A DNA stretch of 14,121 nucleotides from a bacterium (GTDB lineage: Bacteria > CSSED10-310 > JAJRTK01), in contig JAJRTK010000201.1 in the NCBI GenBank assembly GCA_024278345.1, forward strand, positions 1 to 14,121. Direction: 5' to 3'. The notes beneath the pieces are model-generated. The model made no database searches and was not told the DNA's origin. It was given only the letters and a program-made list of their open reading frames with translations. Each line of letters opens with the position of its first letter. Position 1 is the first letter of the stretch. Below, one piece after another: positions 13,835-14,121 of the stretch. The position numbers and the translations under genes are program-made.

Positions 13835-14121
13835 CTACGCGCCCACGGTCTTTCTCACGGCGGCCTCCAAGAGCCCCGGTTCCAGCTCTTCCAGCTCGTA
13901 ATAGACCGTGGCCAGAGGCCTTTCGATCTCCAACACACGGCGCATGTCGATAGGCGTTCCCTGGACGACAACGTCGCATGGCGTAGCGTCGATGGTGGCT
14001 TTAAGATCCTCGATCTGGGCCTCGGAGTATCCCATGGCCGGTAGAATCCCCCTGGCGTTGGGGTATTTTTCATAAGTGGCGGCGATGGAGCCTACGGCAT
14101 AGGGAGTGGGATCGACGATCT
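13835..14121 (-). CDS. Cyclic 2,3-diphosphoglycerate synthase family protein, N-terminal part outside window
   Basis: The minus-strand frame enters at the right edge and stops with TAG at 13835-13837; 94 complete C-terminal residues are visible of a family usually near 450. The visible sequence contains DPTPYAVGSIAATYEKYP, GILPAMGYSEAQ, CDVVVQGTPIDMRRVL and ATVYYELEELEP. These match the conserved C-terminus of the P-loop GTPase-like cDPG-synthase family. The archaeal founder ligates 2,3-bisphosphoglycerate to its cyclic form using ATP; many bacterial members are uncharacterised. The P-loop lies outside the window, so activity cannot be judged. It is cytoplasmic, convergent with the propeller gene and unrelated to the secreted proteins. 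Confidence 0.85.
   Translation of the reverse strand, partial: IVDPTPYAVGSIAATYEKYPNARGILPAMGYSEAQIEDLKATIDATPCDVVVQGTPIDMRRVLEIERPLATVYYELEELEPGLLEAAVRKTVGA

Noticed and set aside
11906-14044. Plus-strand 712-codon open frame overlapping the propeller gene
   Set aside because: The translation is Arg/Pro-rich without motifs, out of frame with the repeat protein, and crosses the convergent cDPG-synthase gene.

Overview
The window is GC-rich, densely coding bacterial DNA dominated by secreted, surface-type proteins. No RNA gene, integrase or complete insertion sequence was seen. Long Thr/Pro/Ser linkers, a beta-helix ending like the choice-of-anchor Q family, and C-terminal membrane anchors are common in large-genome, mostly uncultured bacteria (for example Sumerlaeota, Hydrogenedentes, Acidobacteriota relatives). 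The sequence does not settle the phylum.

Layout, left to right. (1) The 3' part of a plus-strand gene for a secreted GH123-like (DUF4091) glycosidase, bases 2-2338. (2) A plus-strand AAA ATPase fused to a PD-(D/E)XK nuclease domain, 2406-3977. (3) A scarred gap around 3978-4260 holding a GC-rich dispersed repeat and a decayed fragment of a formylglycine-generating-enzyme (FGE-sulfatase) domain. This fragment is read on the plus strand and lies antisense to the end of the next gene. (4) A minus-strand secreted parallel beta-helix protein, 4113-6218. (5) A divergent intergenic region of about 330 bp. (6) A plus-strand pair: a 14-repeat RCC1-type protein (6550-8955) and, 27 bp on, a GH5 glycosidase with a Thr/Pro/Ser linker (8983-10668). 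(7) A 386-bp gap with a second, inverted repeat copy and a perfect 16-bp palindrome. (8) A plus-strand secreted protein with 14 YncE-like propeller repeats, 11055-13655. (9) A convergent gap with a third repeat copy forming a strong hairpin. (10) The 3' end of a minus-strand cyclic-2,3-diphosphoglycerate-synthase-family gene, 13835-14121.

Functionally, genes 1, 4, 6, 7 and 8 of this order look like one theme: exported carbohydrate-active or adhesive beta-rich proteins. Each ends in a hydrophobic segment, most with nearby basic residues, resembling an exosortase or IPTL/VPEP-type sorting signal. The RCC1-GH5 pair is probably co-transcribed. The AAA-nuclease gene and the cDPG synthase are cytoplasmic and unrelated to this theme.

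The points most worth a second look are the FGE remnant fused antisense to the beta-helix gene, the three-copy intergenic repeat, the two independent 14-blade (2 x 7) proteins flanking a GH5 enzyme, and the shared C-terminal anchors.
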